Positions 22,715 through 32,039 of a stretch of DNA of 37,998 nt are shown here, in pieces (position 1 is the stretch's first letter; each line of letters starts with the position of its first letter). Both the position numbers and the translations under genes were made by a program. Under the pieces are notes generated by a model. That model made no database searches. It was given only the letters and a program-made list of their open reading frames with translations, and was not told the DNA's origin. The stretch comes from a virus. The stretch is taken from positions 1 through 37,998 of IMG/VR virus record IMGVR_UViG_3300034120_000377. The stretch is one strand, 5' to 3'.

Positions 22715-24345
22715 GACTTGTTGTATAGCGTTGGCTCAGTCACCATCTGCAAGGTGACACGACTCTGTGCAAGATTGTACTTTCCATTCTCGCCCCACTC
22801 AGGCTCATAGTCTTCAGCAAGACAAAAGAAGTTCACATTGTCAATCGTCAACGTATCGCAGAGCATCTGCAATCTGATGATGTCGTGTGTGACTTCATCC
22901 ACATAGTCGAACCACGCTTGTCTCTGTTTGCTTGACTGTGCATAGGAGCGTGTTCTGTTTCCGTTGCTGTATAAGTATTCATTCACCACAGCTGGATAAA
23001 TAGGATTGAATTGCAGAATCCTCAGTCGTTGTCCGAGAGTGAACTGTGTTGATGTGCTTGGATCAGAGAAGAAGAAGCCGAAAGCATAGCCATCATTACT
23101 ACCTTCCACCCATCGAGAGCAATCCCATCCAAGCACATTGTAGTTGATGAAGTTCGTGCTTGTGTATTGTCCAAGCACTTCCCCACAACAATCTTGTATC
23201 TGCACCTTATAGCATCCGCTTGTCAGTGAGATGTCATCTTCATCAGTAGGATCACGCAATTGGTTGAGATTAAAACACCAGATGATTCTGTCTTGATAGA
23301 ATGTGACAGGATGCGTCAGATCGGTAGAATCATACCACTTAGTAAGTGCATTGTCTTCTAAATCTAAAATGCGAAATTGTTGATCATAGCAAGCAATCAA
23401 CACATCAATCACCACAACACCATCAAACATTGCATCGGCTTCAAGACATAGTTGCTCACTTGCTGGGGTGTGCGTGTAATAAACTACATAACTACCATTC
23501 TGCGCTTGCGTGTCGATTATTGTCGCACTCGTATCTGTTGTCAATGTCAGACTTCCATTCGTCTGATCTGTGATTGTATATCTGATGATGTAAGTCTGTC
23601 CTGTGGCTAATCCAAAAGTCTGACTGCATATATTGCTGAATGCTGCGTTCGGTATCGCTTGATAACCATTCACGCTCTCAACATATCTCCAATTCTTCGT
23701 GTCAACATCACCGAGATCATAACAGTATTGTGCGCCCAATGCGCCAGCTATCTCTACTGCCTTGATGTCTTTGATTGTAAAGATTGACCCGGCACTGTTT
23801 GCAAACACGCAAAAGTCTGATCCTAATGAAGTGTCAATGAAGAATGTGAATCTGTTATCTATATTCTTAACTGATGCTGTGGTAAGAACAACTGTATTCA
23901 GATTCAATGTAGCTGCATCACCAATGCCAATCTGAACATCTCCACTCTGTATATCCAGATCAAAACTAACAAGCCAATATCCTCCTGTTGCAGCAATCGT
24001 TTGATAGAATCCTGCATACTGAGTTCCATCGCACGTAGCCCCTGCGCTGCTGATTGTGAAGTGAGGGAATCCCGGATCAGGAGTAGGAGGAGTATTGTCG
24101 AATAGCACACTCGTCCATCCTGTGAAGTCAACAGTCAGTGATCCATTCGTCAACTGATTTGGTATTGCTCCAATGTTAGTATCACAAGTTGACTCACATC
24201 CTTCGTTAATCACCTGCACGCACATCTCATCGTTCTGTTGCATCAGTGGAGCATAGGCTCTCTGATCTTTATTCAAACACGGCTGTGCAGGAAAGTCACT
24301 TGCCTCAAATAATATTGGTTGATTGGGTATAAAACTAACTGCCAT
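22708..24345 (-). CDS. Large tail-tip / structural protein, 545 aa
   Basis: ATG 24345 (MAVSFIPNQPILFEASDF) is preferred over 24384, which lies farther inside the upstream gene. Beta-rich with many Cys, Asp and Asn; two CBM-like beta-sandwich segments (NGSLTVDFTGWTSVLFD, GYWLVSFDLDIQSGDVQIG). Located between the 683-aa tail protein and the glycosyltransferase. Probably a distal tail or carbohydrate-binding baseplate component. Family not identified. Confidence 0.65.
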   Translation of the reverse strand: MAVSFIPNQPILFEASDFPAQPCLNKDQRAYAPLMQQNDEMCVQVINEGCESTCDTNIGAIPNQLTNGSLTVDFTGWTSVLFDNTPPTPDPGFPHFTISSAGATCDGTQYAGFYQTIAATGGYWLVSFDLDIQSGDVQIGIGDAATLNLNTVVLTTASVKNIDNRFTFFIDTSLGSDFCVFANSAGSIFTIKDIKAVEIAGALGAQYCYDLGDVDTKNWRYVESVNGYQAIPNAAFSNICSQTFGLATGQTYIIRYTITDQTNGSLTLTTDTSATIIDTQAQNGSYVVYYTHTPASEQLCLEADAMFDGVVVIDVLIACYDQQFRILDLEDNALTKWYDSTDLTHPVTFYQDRIIWCFNLNQLRDPTDEDDISLTSGCYKVQIQDCCGEVLGQYTSTNFINYNVLGWDCSRWVEGSNDGYAFGFFFSDPSTSTQFTLGQRLRILQFNPIYPAVVNEYLYSNGNRTRSYAQSSKQRQAWFDYVDEVTHDIIRLQMLCDTLTIDNVNFFCLAEDYEPEWGENGKYNLAQSRVTLQMVTEPTLYNKSC

Positions 24346-26386
24346 ACTGAGATGCTTTAGATGTCTGCAATGTGATGTCTGCAAGACCAGTTGTGTGATT
24401 GTACTTTAATTCTTGAATCCATCCGAATCGAGGGTCCTGACCATTCATGCCGAAGGTAAATCGACCAACAGGATTCGCAAGGATAGCATCGAAGTCTGTC
24501 TGCGTCATTGGATAAGTGAACTTGTGAAGTTGCACTCTTATGTTTCGTTGATCCACATTTACAAATATACCACCATAATTGTTCGCAGTCGTACATTCAA
24601 AGTAAGTATTGTCAATGCCTCCGATGATCGTTCCCCTGTTCGATCCTAACACACTACCGATAGGATAGGGTGGACCGAAAGGATATGCAGTAGTCGCAGG
24701 ATCATATTTCACTTGCATATCAATGTAATCTCCCTGCGTCATTGCTATCGATGTAGGTGCGATGATGCCGTTAATTGTCACACCCAGAATTGTATTCGGT
24801 CCGATGTACATCACCTGATTGTTGATGGTCGGGAATGTTGGATTCGGTGTGATGTATGGATTCGTAGGATTCAAGATCGGATCGTACATCTGATATATCT
24901 GTATGACATTGCCAACAGCATCACGATGCACGCACCAGAACTGATAGTATCCTTTACCATTCAATGTACCTGCCTGACACTGTATCCTGATCTGTGCTTT
25001 GAAATTATACACGCCAGTCTCCAATGCTGTGTACCTGCACAAGACAGGATCGTAGTAGTTTCCGAAGTCAAAGCTTTCAGTCGTGTTAAACTGAGTAGTA
25101 GTGACAGGAGTCAGATAGTTCGGTGTTCCACTACACGCAAGATTAGTGGCTCTGTAAGCGAGCGCACGCCCATCTTGCGTCTCTACGAAGAACGCTGCAA
25201 GACTATCGCTCAAGTCCTCAATGTATCTATCTGCAATATTCTGATTGTTCAACTCCTCATTGTAGAAGAATCGTGCAGGATTAGATCCTATGAAATTCGT
25301 GTTCGTTGTCCTTCCTGATGTCGCATTTGTCAAAATCGAATCAATGAGGAATATATTGTTGTCATAGCCCTGATCACCGAAGTCAACAAGACGCTGGATG
25401 ATGTTACTCGATGTGATCCAGTCGCACGTGAGATCAAGAGTCTGATCAAGGTTGCACGTGCCTAAGATGTGGAACTCTTCTTGCTTAAATCCATAGAAGT
25501 TGATCGTCTCAGGAAAGTCCGTGAAGGTATCATCGACAGGACTGCCGAAACGCACCACCGCATAGAGTTTATCCTGATCGTAACTGCTAACGATCTCCTC
25601 GATGTCATTAGCTGAATATACGATGTTCGCATTGTTCAGATAGTCAATGCTCTCGATTCTCACCACTGGTGATCCATAAGGATCATCAATGAGTAAGACA
25701 ATCGGAATCCGCTTGTTGATCTCATTGAACAGATCATTGAAACTGAATGGCTCCCATCTTCCTACCAGAATACTTGGAGTAACGCCACGTAATCGCTCCC
25801 CTGTGGTGATGCACAGCCCTTCCCATTGTCCATTGATGCCGAAAAGACTTGAAGAGAAACCTACCTTGTTGTCACTCATAAACGAGATATAATACTTGAA
25901 CGCTTCAAACACCCTGCAACAATCAACTGTGTACTTGAGTACATTGTTCAACACACGATGTACGTCAAGTTCATATACTACCGGAGCAGTGATCTGTGCA
26001 AGGTTCTTCGTGAAGTCCGCATCGAGAGCAGTATCTATATTCTTGTTGTTGTTTATACGACTGAAAAAACTCATGTCGTTGACCTTGCAATTCGCAATAC
26101 AAGTGCGCTCGTTGATCTCGACATCTACGATAAACAGTGTGCCTTTGAAGATCAGTTGCTCCTGACCATCGCATTCTTTCAAGATTGAAACAACGATCTC
26201 CTCGCAGAAAGTATCACCATCAACGATCGCTTTGATATAAGCGAATCCACTACCATCGAACTCCAGAGTATATTCTTGAAACAACAAGAACAGATTCTGA
26301 TCCTTGTCACGCCTCAATGTAGATGTGATCTCCTGCCAGTTAAGAGCAGGATCGACATAGTTACCATCGAACATGAACTTCATCAT
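24335..26386 (-). CDS. Large tail protein (distal tail / tail-associated), 683 aa
   Basis: First gene after the tape measure and overlapping it by 4 bases, which is where distal tail and baseplate hub proteins normally sit. The N-terminal third has beta strands with SFFSRINNNKNIDTALDAD, and the rest is beta/loop with aromatic-rich strands. Cysteine-containing NERTCIANCKVND. No catalytic motif. Assignment is by position and length. Confidence 0.65.
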   Translation of the reverse strand: MMKFMFDGNYVDPALNWQEITSTLRRDKDQNLFLLFQEYTLEFDGSGFAYIKAIVDGDTFCEEIVVSILKECDGQEQLIFKGTLFIVDVEINERTCIANCKVNDMSFFSRINNNKNIDTALDADFTKNLAQITAPVVYELDVHRVLNNVLKYTVDCCRVFEAFKYYISFMSDNKVGFSSSLFGINGQWEGLCITTGERLRGVTPSILVGRWEPFSFNDLFNEINKRIPIVLLIDDPYGSPVVRIESIDYLNNANIVYSANDIEEIVSSYDQDKLYAVVRFGSPVDDTFTDFPETINFYGFKQEEFHILGTCNLDQTLDLTCDWITSSNIIQRLVDFGDQGYDNNIFLIDSILTNATSGRTTNTNFIGSNPARFFYNEELNNQNIADRYIEDLSDSLAAFFVETQDGRALAYRATNLACSGTPNYLTPVTTTQFNTTESFDFGNYYDPVLCRYTALETGVYNFKAQIRIQCQAGTLNGKGYYQFWCVHRDAVGNVIQIYQMYDPILNPTNPYITPNPTFPTINNQVMYIGPNTILGVTINGIIAPTSIAMTQGDYIDMQVKYDPATTAYPFGPPYPIGSVLGSNRGTIIGGIDNTYFECTTANNYGGIFVNVDQRNIRVQLHKFTYPMTQTDFDAILANPVGRFTFGMNGQDPRFGWIQELKYNHTTGLADITLQTSKASQYGS

Positions 26387-28512
26387 AGCATCTGCCTCCT
26401 GTTAATGCGTCCTGCCAGTTCACTCGCAATCGCCTTACCTACGATCTGTGCATTCTCAATCTGCACTCCCTTGTTACGACTCATTGCCTTGCTCAATGCG
26501 TATGTGTCAACCTTCGCAGTCACCGTATCTCGTCCGATACTACCACGCCCTGCAAGACGATTCAACACATAAGCATTGATATCTGATGGACTGATCTGCT
26601 TCTCGTAGATCGCCTTGAGTGTAGGATGGTATGACCTGTTGCGATCGGCAGGAATCACGGCTTCACCCGGATGCAACATTGCAAGACTGCCACCATCAGC
26701 ATCGAGGTTGCCACCGCCTACGTTGAGAGTACCCTGCTTGAATCTTGGTACTGGAGTAGCAATGATCTTTGCAAGGTTCAACCCTCCTACTGCTGCTGCT
26801 AATGCTAACGCTGCTGGAGGATTCGGTGTTGTGAGTGCTTTGACTAACGCCTCTGTGAATGCTAACGTAGCTGCGAAGACTGAGAACTCTTTCTCCTGCT
26901 TGGCTGCATCATTCTTGATCTTCCTGAGTTTTGCCTGATATTCTTCCTCTGTGATGATGCCCTGCTCTTTCTGTTGTTCAAGATCATTTATCTGTGCTTG
27001 TATTGATGCTTTGCTTAAATCTTGAATGAAGTCAAATGATGCTGCTGCTAAATCTTTGATAAACTTTTGTCGCTCTTCATAGTCTGCTTTAAATTCTTCC
27101 TTTTCTTTATCTTTTATCTCTTTTCTCTTAGCTGCAATCTGTGCATCAATTAACTCAGTATCTTTTGCAAATTGAATAAGTATCTGACGCTTTTTTTCCA
27201 GAGACTCTAACTCAGTAACAAGATTTGCATTCTCCCTGTCCTTAGTGTTTTCTATAATTGTTAGATCAGCAGTCTTTCTAAGATTTGCAAAATCATCAAC
27301 TGCTTTTAATTGATTCTGAAGTTCACTTTCAAATTGTGATTGCAAACCCTTTGTTGCTGAATCTTGTCGTTCACGTTCTGCTTGCTCTCTTAATAATTCT
27401 TCTTGTGCTAAATCAGATATACTTTTCTTTAATTCTTCATTCAGTAGTTTCTCATTTCTCTTAAGATCATTAATAGATGTAGTTATATCCTTTTTCTTTT
27501 CTTCTTCTTTAACTTGATCTTTAATTGAATTCAGAGTATCCTGATTAATCTTATTGAACTCAAGTCTCTTCTTAATTAATTCAGCTTCATTAGCACCTTG
27601 CAATTTCAGAATTGATAATTGTAATTCCTGCTCTTTCCTTAATTCTTCAAATGATTTTAACAGATCATCGGTACTTCCCTTCGCTGCTTCTTCTGAATCA
27701 GCCAAGATATAATATGCTGCTGCGAGTGCGCCAAGAATCAAAACGATAGGACCTAACGAAGCAGCTAATCCTCTGTTCGCTGCTGCTGCTGTTTGAGCAG
27801 ATACAGCCTCTGCTTCATTAGCAACAGTCAACGCTTTCTGCGCTGTTGTTGTGATACCAAGAATAATCTTAACATCCTCATACGCTTCCTTCAATCCTAT
27901 TATTGATTGAATTCCCTGCACGACATTCAATGCACCTTGTAATCTCTGTGCAATCTCCTGCACTCTTTCATTCTCAGCACCGAATGCTTGCAATGCTCCG
28001 GTTGCTACTTGGAACGATCCGAGAATACCCTGACCAAGATTGCTGAATGCTTTGATCTTGTCCTCTGGCTCAATCAATTTAATCTGACGATTCAAATCAT
28101 CAAGCTGAGCAGTCAGCGCACCTGCGTTCTTCCTCGCTGCTTGCGCCTCTGCGCTAAATGGTCCAAATGCAGCCTCTGCTTTCTGAAGTTCTTCCTTTGC
28201 CTCTTTGAGTCGTTGACGAAGTGGAACAAAATCTTTTGCCGTTGTCTTTACTTCTTCATCTAATTTTTTTAGTTTATTATTAAGCTCATCAATTCTTTTC
28301 TGCGCCTCTAACGCTTCTTGACTATTCTCGCCAAACTCTTTATTTAATTTCTCGAGTTCAATTGTAGCCTTCTTGCTGGAGTTCTCTAACTCTTTATAAG
28401 CAGCAGCAGTCTCCTTAGAAACTTTCCCTGCACGAACTAATTTATCGATGCTATCATCGAGTTCGTCACTGACTACACCGAATACGATGTTTACTGTTTC
28501 CGTTATCGCCAT
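26383..28512 (-). CDS. Tail tape measure protein
   Basis: 709 residues. Long coiled-coil N-terminal half (KKATIELEKLNKEF, EELQKAEAAF), hydrophobic segments near residues 250 (LGPIVLILGALAAAYYIL) and 560-600, and a C-terminal NLDADGGSLAMLHPGEAVIP block typical of phage tape measures. By the usual 1.5 Angstrom per residue the tail would be near 105 nm. The central part is distinctly AT-rich. It overlaps the next tail gene by four bases (ATGA). Confidence 0.88.
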   Translation of the reverse strand: MAITETVNIVFGVVSDELDDSIDKLVRAGKVSKETAAAYKELENSSKKATIELEKLNKEFGENSQEALEAQKRIDELNNKLKKLDEEVKTTAKDFVPLRQRLKEAKEELQKAEAAFGPFSAEAQAARKNAGALTAQLDDLNRQIKLIEPEDKIKAFSNLGQGILGSFQVATGALQAFGAENERVQEIAQRLQGALNVVQGIQSIIGLKEAYEDVKIILGITTTAQKALTVANEAEAVSAQTAAAANRGLAASLGPIVLILGALAAAYYILADSEEAAKGSTDDLLKSFEELRKEQELQLSILKLQGANEAELIKKRLEFNKINQDTLNSIKDQVKEEEKKKDITTSINDLKRNEKLLNEELKKSISDLAQEELLREQAERERQDSATKGLQSQFESELQNQLKAVDDFANLRKTADLTIIENTKDRENANLVTELESLEKKRQILIQFAKDTELIDAQIAAKRKEIKDKEKEEFKADYEERQKFIKDLAAASFDFIQDLSKASIQAQINDLEQQKEQGIITEEEYQAKLRKIKNDAAKQEKEFSVFAATLAFTEALVKALTTPNPPAALALAAAVGGLNLAKIIATPVPRFKQGTLNVGGGNLDADGGSLAMLHPGEAVIPADRNRSYHPTLKAIYEKQISPSDINAYVLNRLAGRGSIGRDTVTAKVDTYALSKAMSRNKGVQIENAQIVGKAIASELAGRINRRQML

Positions 28513-28513
28513 C

Positions 28514-29740
28514 TTAGTATATCTCTAACACTGTTACCAATCCCCCTGCACCTGACCCTCCTGCTCCACTTGTTGTGCCGTTGAGCGTACCACTACCGCC
28601 TCCACCACCTGCACCATAAGACCCACCTGCTGTACCTGCGATGTTGCTTGGAACACCTCCTGCACCGCCTGTGCCGAGACCATACACTCCACTGAGCGAT
28701 GTGCTAAACATAAAGTTCAACGCCTGATTCGCAACACCTGCGTTGCCTGTCGTGGGTCCAGTGATCAACACACCATTCGTATAGACACCACCACCTGTTG
28801 ATGTGGCAACGCCTGATGTGTTAGCCGAGTTTATGCCTTGCCCCCCTGCACCGCCAGCTCCTGCGAGTGATCCACTTAATCCGGGAGTACCTACCGCAGA
28901 GCTTGATGTTGTCTGACCTGCTGACCCACTCGCTGCTGGTGTAGCATAAGGACCATACGCAGGTGATGACGCTGCTGCTGTTCCTCCTGTTCCTGCCGTT
29001 CCTGCTGTCGTTGTTCCACCACTACCACCAACACCACCCTTTGCAATCACTGCACTGCCGAACGAACTATCTCCACCAGTCGTGCCTGTGTTGCCATTGT
29101 TCGATGTTGATGCCTGACCATTTGCGCCACCACCACCAGTACCCACTGTGATCGCATACGATGGACTCATGCTCGATGCTTGGAACATCCTCCACACAAG
29201 CGCACCGCCTCCACCGCCACCACCACCAAATCTGTTCTCACCTGCTGCTCCCTGTCTTCCACTACCTCCTCCACCACCTGCACCCAAGCAGCATACTAAC
29301 GCTGCTTTGAGTGTCGCTGATTTGTTCCACGTGCCACTTGCAATGAACTGCGTCAGGACAAGACTCTCCTGCCCTGCTCCTGTGTTCAGCACCGTCCATC
29401 CATTCTCACGACTGAACTGCAAGGTCGCACCACTGGCAAGCGATGCCTTCACTACGATGTAATTCGTAGCACTCACATCCTTCTGCACCGTGATGATCCT
29501 CGTCACCGTGTCTGCATTGTACACTGTCAAGTGTGCGATCTGCCGAGTCGTACTCGCTCCCGGTGCGCTCACCGCAGTCACTGGTGTAGTGCCAGTGAGC
29601 AATCCCTGACTGCTACTCTGTGGCAGAGTCATCCCTGCACTTGTGTGATCGTTGTACGCCACTGAATAGACAGGCTCATTCGTTGTCGCTGTCGCATCAG
29701 AGAGTATCTCAAGTATATGTGTCGTTGCTGATAAATACAT
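28514..29740 (-). CDS. Glycine-rich tail-associated protein
   Basis: 408 residues. N-terminal 140 residues form a beta-like domain. From about 150 the protein has long runs of Gly, e.g. GAGGGGGSG, then repeated TAGTGGT, GSGAGG and a closing short tail LVTVLEIY. Such Gly-rich domains in phage tip proteins form polyglycine-II type bundles used for receptor contact. The product is very low in charge. It lies before the tape measure gene. Confidence 0.7.
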   Translation of the reverse strand: MYLSATTHILEILSDATATTNEPVYSVAYNDHTSAGMTLPQSSSQGLLTGTTPVTAVSAPGASTTRQIAHLTVYNADTVTRIITVQKDVSATNYIVVKASLASGATLQFSRENGWTVLNTGAGQESLVLTQFIASGTWNKSATLKAALVCCLGAGGGGGSGRQGAAGENRFGGGGGGGGALVWRMFQASSMSPSYAITVGTGGGGANGQASTSNNGNTGTTGGDSSFGSAVIAKGGVGGSGGTTTAGTAGTGGTAAASSPAYGPYATPAASGSAGQTTSSSAVGTPGLSGSLAGAGGAGGQGINSANTSGVATSTGGGVYTNGVLITGPTTGNAGVANQALNFMFSTSLSGVYGLGTGGAGGVPSNIAGTAGGSYGAGGGGGSGTLNGTTSGAGGSGAGGLVTVLEIY

Positions 29741-30522
29741 CAGTATGATGATATGTAAGATAAAGTTAATGCAGGATCGAAGCCACCACCACCACCACTC
29801 ACGCCCATCACTTCAGTGAGTGTGACGATCATGCTCGGTATCGCTGGTCGTGTCGGTGATGATGCTGTGCCTTGCGCCAATAGTTGAACTGATGTTGACG
29901 AACTATGCCATGCAAGTTGAAGATAGTCCCCTGCGTTGAGTGACAAGACGAAGTTCCATGCAGGGACATAAGTGCCGTTGTTGTGATGAATCTCAAACTC
30001 AGTATTGCTGTCAGCGACATTGCTACCATTCAACTTCAACCACAACTGCACATACGCATCAGGACCACTGCCCTTCTCAAACTGTGCGCTGAACTGAAGA
30101 TTGTAAGTCCCGGCATTGACAACGGTGATCTCATCACCATTCTGAATGCTCACACCATTCTCTTCAAATACACTCCCGATCTGGATGATGTTCTCCGCTG
30201 TCGCTCCTGCGTTAGTCTGATTCGTGCTGTCGTAGTAACTGCCGTAGTACACCGATGGCGCATTCGCTGCGTAGTTGTTGATGATCGCATCGATCTTCGT
30301 CTTCAGATCAGTTGCTGAAGTCCCGACAGGTGCAACGCAATCAGTGTAGAGAATAGCATACTGCTGACGCAGAAGATTAGTCTCTAACTGATGCGTGTAG
30401 AAATACACATAGTCACCATACACCGCAGTCAGGCAGTACACCTTCTTGTAGATATACTCCAGACTGTCTTCGGTTAGCTTGACCGTAGTGTCGCTGAAAT
30501 CAACAACAGAGTAGGTTGGCAT
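29740..30522 (-). CDS. C1q-like beta-sandwich virion protein
   Basis: 260 residues. An N-terminal 75-residue helical part with TKIDAIINNY, then a region resembling C1q/TNF-like modules: VFEENGVSIQNGDEITVVNAGTYN is read as strands, with AGDYLQLAWHSSSTSVQLLA and IPSMIVTLTEV at the end. C1q-like modules often serve as trimeric tail tip or head decoration. Between the polyglycine protein and the small 102-aa gene. Confidence 0.65.
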   Translation of the reverse strand: MPTYSVVDFSDTTVKLTEDSLEYIYKKVYCLTAVYGDYVYFYTHQLETNLLRQQYAILYTDCVAPVGTSATDLKTKIDAIINNYAANAPSVYYGSYYDSTNQTNAGATAENIIQIGSVFEENGVSIQNGDEITVVNAGTYNLQFSAQFEKGSGPDAYVQLWLKLNGSNVADSNTEFEIHHNNGTYVPAWNFVLSLNAGDYLQLAWHSSSTSVQLLAQGTASSPTRPAIPSMIVTLTEVMGVSGGGGGFDPALTLSYISSY

Positions 30523-30524
30523 GA

Positions 30525-30833
30525 TTACGGTGCGAGCTGTGCGATCGCTTCAGATAAGTCAGATACTATAACATAAGGACTGTTCACTTCCGATCCATTG
30601 TATCGTAAGACATCATAGTCTCCATTGCTCAATCCGATGTAATGCTGACCGAAATGAATAGATCCGAACTCTGTATTGACAGTGTCACAGAAGGAACTAA
30701 ACTCAGCAATGTTGAAGTAATACAATCGACTGCTTATTGTCTCTTCATTTTCTGTGATTTCAATCTGAACCTTTGCGATGCCAAATGACCCGAAGCCTAA
30801 CTCCGGTGCAAGTATGTTAATTTCTTTTCCCAT
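30525..30833 (-). CDS. Small hypothetical tail-module protein, 102 aa
   Basis: Begins MGKEINILAPELGFGSFGIA; acidic, mixed alpha/beta. ATG overlaps the TAA of the frameshifted chaperone frame (TAATG). That junction is one of the reasons to accept the frameshift. No family recognised; a tail component by position. Confidence 0.7.
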   Translation of the reverse strand: MGKEINILAPELGFGSFGIAKVQIEITENEETISSRLYYFNIAEFSSFCDTVNTEFGSIHFGQHYIGLSNGDYDVLRYNGSEVNSPYVIVSDLSEAIAQLAP

Positions 30834-31084
30834 TATTCTGATTTATTTGTGTGTTCAATTAGTAGTAAGTATTCCCACAATGTGAGCTTCATGCAATTCA
30901 CGCCATACCTCTGATTGATCAGAGTGCGTTGGATGAATCCATTTTCGTTTTGCTTCGCAAGGCGATACGCTGGAGACTCTCCCTCTCCATGATGTTCAAC
31001 TGATCTATTACCGTTAAACAAGTCCGCAAATCTTCCTCTGATAGCGTTGGCAATGGCAGCAAATCCTTCAGCTGCGTCACGATA
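30833..31084 (-). CDS. -1 frame 'T' part of the tail assembly chaperone (GT-type fusion)
   Basis: Open in the -1 frame from exactly the T7 slippery run (31084-31090) to TAA at 30833-30835, 83 sense codons. In this frame an in-frame TGA directly precedes the slippery run, so the open stretch begins at the slippery site. The peptide starts YRDAAEGFAAIANAIRG and ends MKLTLWEYLLLIEHTNKSE, which is protein-like. No good ATG exists near its 5' end. The fusion would be 167 residues of the 0-frame protein plus 83, about 250 aa. Confidence 0.72.
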   Translation of the reverse strand, partial: YRDAAEGFAAIANAIRGRFADLFNGNRSVEHHGEGESPAYRLAKQNENGFIQRTLINQRYGVNCMKLTLWEYLLLIEHTNKSE

Positions 31085-31584
31085 AAAAAATCACTGACAT
31101 CAGCTGCCTCCTTCCAGCGTTCAATCTTCTGCTTGCAATACTCAGGATCGTAACTGTATGGACTCTCATTCTTGTCGAAGAACGCAACACTCGCAAACTT
31201 ATAGATGATCTCCGATGTCGGGACTACCCACTCCACTCGCTCCTTCAAGGCATTCACCATCTTCACCAACTCACCAATCTTAATCTGCTTTGGATCATTG
31301 ATGATCTTGTCGAACGCCTCGATGAACAATACCAGATGCTCCTTCTGCATCCTCATGTTCCACTCTTCATACACCTGCAACGCCATCAGCCCTCGCATAC
31401 TGAAAGTATTGAAGTAGTCCTTCAATCGGTAGTATTGCACTCCTCCACTGATGAAGGCAGGTTCAATCACATGACCCTCTTCAATCTGCCAGATCGGCTT
31501 GTGACCGAGACGAGTGATGATCTTCGCCCAGACGTTGCGAATAGTATTCTTGAATTTCGCCCAATATTGTTTCTTGTTGTCCAT
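30919..31584 (-). CDS. Tail assembly chaperone 'G' form, unshifted
   Basis: 221 residues, beginning MDNKKQYWAKFKNTIRN; the middle has GGVQYYRLKDYFNTFSMRG and long helices. It precedes the tape measure module and overlaps a second open frame at its 3' end, as lambda G/T-type chaperones do. TTTTTTT at 31084-31090 is in phase as GAT TTT TTT ATC. Unshifted translation gives the 221-aa form. Three structural genes separate it from the tape measure, which is unusual. Confidence 0.68.
   Translation of the reverse strand: MDNKKQYWAKFKNTIRNVWAKIITRLGHKPIWQIEEGHVIEPAFISGGVQYYRLKDYFNTFSMRGLMALQVYEEWNMRMQKEHLVLFIEAFDKIINDPKQIKIGELVKMVNALKERVEWVVPTSEIIYKFASVAFFDKNESPYSYDPEYCKQKIERWKEAADVSDFFIVTQLKDLLPLPTLSEEDLRTCLTVIDQLNIMERESLQRIALRSKTKMDSSNAL
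31084..31090 (-). promoter_or_regulatory. -1 ribosomal slippery heptamer U_UUU_UUU
   Basis: Minus strand T7, phased GAT TTT TTT ATC, so it reads as the X_XXY_YYZ heptamer T TTT TTT. A -1 slip continues TAT CGT GAC GCA. In the -1 frame a TGA ends directly upstream of the run, so the new frame opens exactly there. Confidence 0.75.
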
Positions 31585-31750
31585 ATCTCGTAGTTCTTCC
31601 GTTGTGTCTTAACTGCCATCTCCCATCGTTGAACAGCATCACCTCATGACCATCGCTGTGCTTCCATCGGAATGGCTTGCCCTTACAAGCACATCGCCCC
31701 AGAGGGAAGTATTGCATCTTGATCAGATATGAGTTGATGATCTCAATCAT
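31481..31750 (-). CDS. Small hypothetical protein, 89 aa
   Basis: Begins MIEIINSYLIKMQYFPLG, contains CACKGKPFRWKHSDGHE and GRWQLRHNGRTTRYG, and ends polar. The start overlaps the preceding gene by 8 bases and the 3' end overlaps the chaperone start by 104 bases. M12 (31717) is a possible alternative start. Basic, with a CxC pair. No family recognised. Confidence 0.6.
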   Translation of the reverse strand: MIEIINSYLIKMQYFPLGRCACKGKPFRWKHSDGHEVMLFNDGRWQLRHNGRTTRYGQQETILGEIQEYYSQRLGEDHHSSRSQADLAD

Positions 31751-32039
31751 GTGCGAAGTATCTGTTATAGATGATCGTGTTGAGAGCAGCGAGTGCCGGG
31801 ATGTACATGATCAGCATCGGCAGATTCCAGTCGAAGGTGAGCCAGTATGGGATCGAGTAGACACTCGCCATGCAAGTCACGCACCCGCCTAACGGTTGCC
31901 ATAGATAGCCGAGCCACTTCTCTCCCCACTTGCCAAGCCATGAGAGGATCATTCCCTCTTCCATTGCTAACTTGAGTCCATTGATGAACATACTGTTGAT
32001 GAGCATGAACATCAGCGTGTCAATCATATTGCTAATCAT
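31743..32039 (-). CDS. Small membrane protein with a CxxC pair, 98 aa
   Basis: ATG 32039 overlaps the stop of the upstream gene as ATGA, so it is preferred to an earlier in-frame ATG. MISNMIDTLMFMLINSMF begins a membrane segment; GGCVTCMASVYSIPYW and LPMLIMYIPALAALNTI are further hydrophobic segments. Two to three membrane helices; the CVTC could hold metal or a disulfide. Located in the tail operon, so it may act in assembly at the membrane or in entry. Family not identified. Confidence 0.65.
   Translation of the reverse strand: MISNMIDTLMFMLINSMFINGLKLAMEEGMILSWLGKWGEKWLGYLWQPLGGCVTCMASVYSIPYWLTFDWNLPMLIMYIPALAALNTIIYNRYFAHD

Noticed and set aside
24713-25318. Plus-strand ORF of 201 codons
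   Set aside because: Antiparallel shadow of the 683-aa tail gene; odd composition (very Cys/Arg/Ile-rich) and no start context.
29148-29462. Proline-run plus-strand ORF
   Set aside because: The proline runs are the complement of the polyglycine codons of the real gene.
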